In this document: one piece after another, positions 63,827-64,000 of the stretch
Layout of the letters: each line of letters opens with the position of its first letter
Position numbering within the stretch: position 1 is the stretch's first letter
NCBI RefSeq assembly: GCF_000302595.1
Contig: NZ_JH947126.1
Span: 1-64,000, forward strand
From: Pedobacter arcticus A12
GTDB lineage: Bacteria > Bacteroidota > Bacteroidia > Sphingobacteriales > Sphingobacteriaceae
Direction of reading: 5' to 3'
Length of the DNA stretch: 64,000 nt
Position numbers and translations under genes: made by a program
Notes under the pieces: model-generated
What the model saw: only the letters and a program-made list of their open reading frames with translations
Told to the model about the DNA's origin: nothing
Database searches by the model: none

Positions 63827-64000
63827 TGAAAATCCTCAGAATTCTTGCCCTCCTAGTGTTTCTTTCTCCGTTTTATTCATCGGCACAAAAAGTCATCAAG
63901 CCTGTATTGGGCAATAATTTCAATAATGTTCCGGCCCGACCAAAATTGGTGGTTGGTATAGTTGTAGACCAAATGCGCTGGGATTATTTATACCGCTATG
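63827..64000 (+). CDS. PafA-like alkaline phosphatase, start only
   Basis: The first 58 codons are inside the window and the rest is cut off. A signal peptide (LRILALLVFLSPFYSSAQ) is followed by RPKLVVGIVVDQMRWDYLYRY, the conserved start of the alkaline phosphatase/phosphodiesterase family of Bacteroidota, whose aspartate (VVDQM) is a metal ligand. It would free phosphate in the periplasm. It follows the second GH29 on the same strand after 209 bases. Confidence 0.85.

Overview
The window is an AT-rich chromosomal segment of a Bacteroidota bacterium, most likely a Pedobacter-like member of the Sphingobacteriaceae. The reasons are SusC/SusD proteins, a hybrid two-component regulator, a type IX secretion C-terminal signal, Bacteroidota-type promoter boxes (TAnnTTTG at -7), lipoproteins with short lipoboxes, and housekeeping proteins that read like those of sphingobacteria. 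The genus is inferred from protein style, not from a marker gene.

Region 1 (1-2.9 kb) is accessory DNA: a terminator of an upstream gene, two decayed transposase genes joined end to end (IS3-type and IS4-type), a small lipoprotein, a GNAT acetyltransferase and a 640-base gene-free stretch. Region 2 (2.9-20.6 kb) is housekeeping: a DEAD-box helicase, a thioesterase, a probable small RNA, ubiX, mtaB, a tight lgt-GtrA-inositol monophosphatase-haem-binding run, clpP-clpX, AMP nucleosidase, holA, an EVE protein, proB-proA and a polysaccharide deacetylase lipoprotein. Region 3 (20.8-23.7 kb) is a nitrite reduction cluster: a NirK with a C-terminal cytochrome c domain, a SUMF1-like secreted protein and a SCO copper chaperone. 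Region 4 (23.9-34.7 kb) is mixed: an S9 peptidase, an Atg22-like MFS transporter, an Nramp transporter fused to a universal stress domain and divergent from an Lrp regulator, a LacI regulator, PabB, a universal stress protein, an NlpC/P60 hydrolase, a TTAG microsatellite and a DUF4256 protein.

Region 5 (34.9-64 kb) is a large polysaccharide utilisation locus. A 1357-residue hybrid two-component sensor and a metallophosphoesterase precede a run of plus-strand genes: GH95, GH31, a beta-helix lipoprotein broken by an IS200-type element, GH29, SusC, SusD, a fasciclin-like lipoprotein, a heparin-lyase-I-like lipoprotein, a type IX secreted protein, a PL6 lyase, a double-domain esterase, a second GH29, and the start of a PafA-like alkaline phosphatase. 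SusC/D would import oligosaccharides released at the surface by the lyases, and the fucosidases, the GH31 enzyme and the esterase would trim fucose, another alpha-linked sugar and ester groups. Three fucosidases together with two lyase-like proteins point to a fucosylated, uronic-acid-containing and probably acylated glycan. No sulfatase is visible within the window.

The observations most worth following up are this glycan locus and the precise IS insertion in it, a promoter-to-terminator small RNA candidate at about 4.88 kb, two copies of a structured intergenic repeat, the Nramp-stress-domain fusion with a perfect palindrome in its promoter, and a 38-codon open frame that ends two bases before susC.
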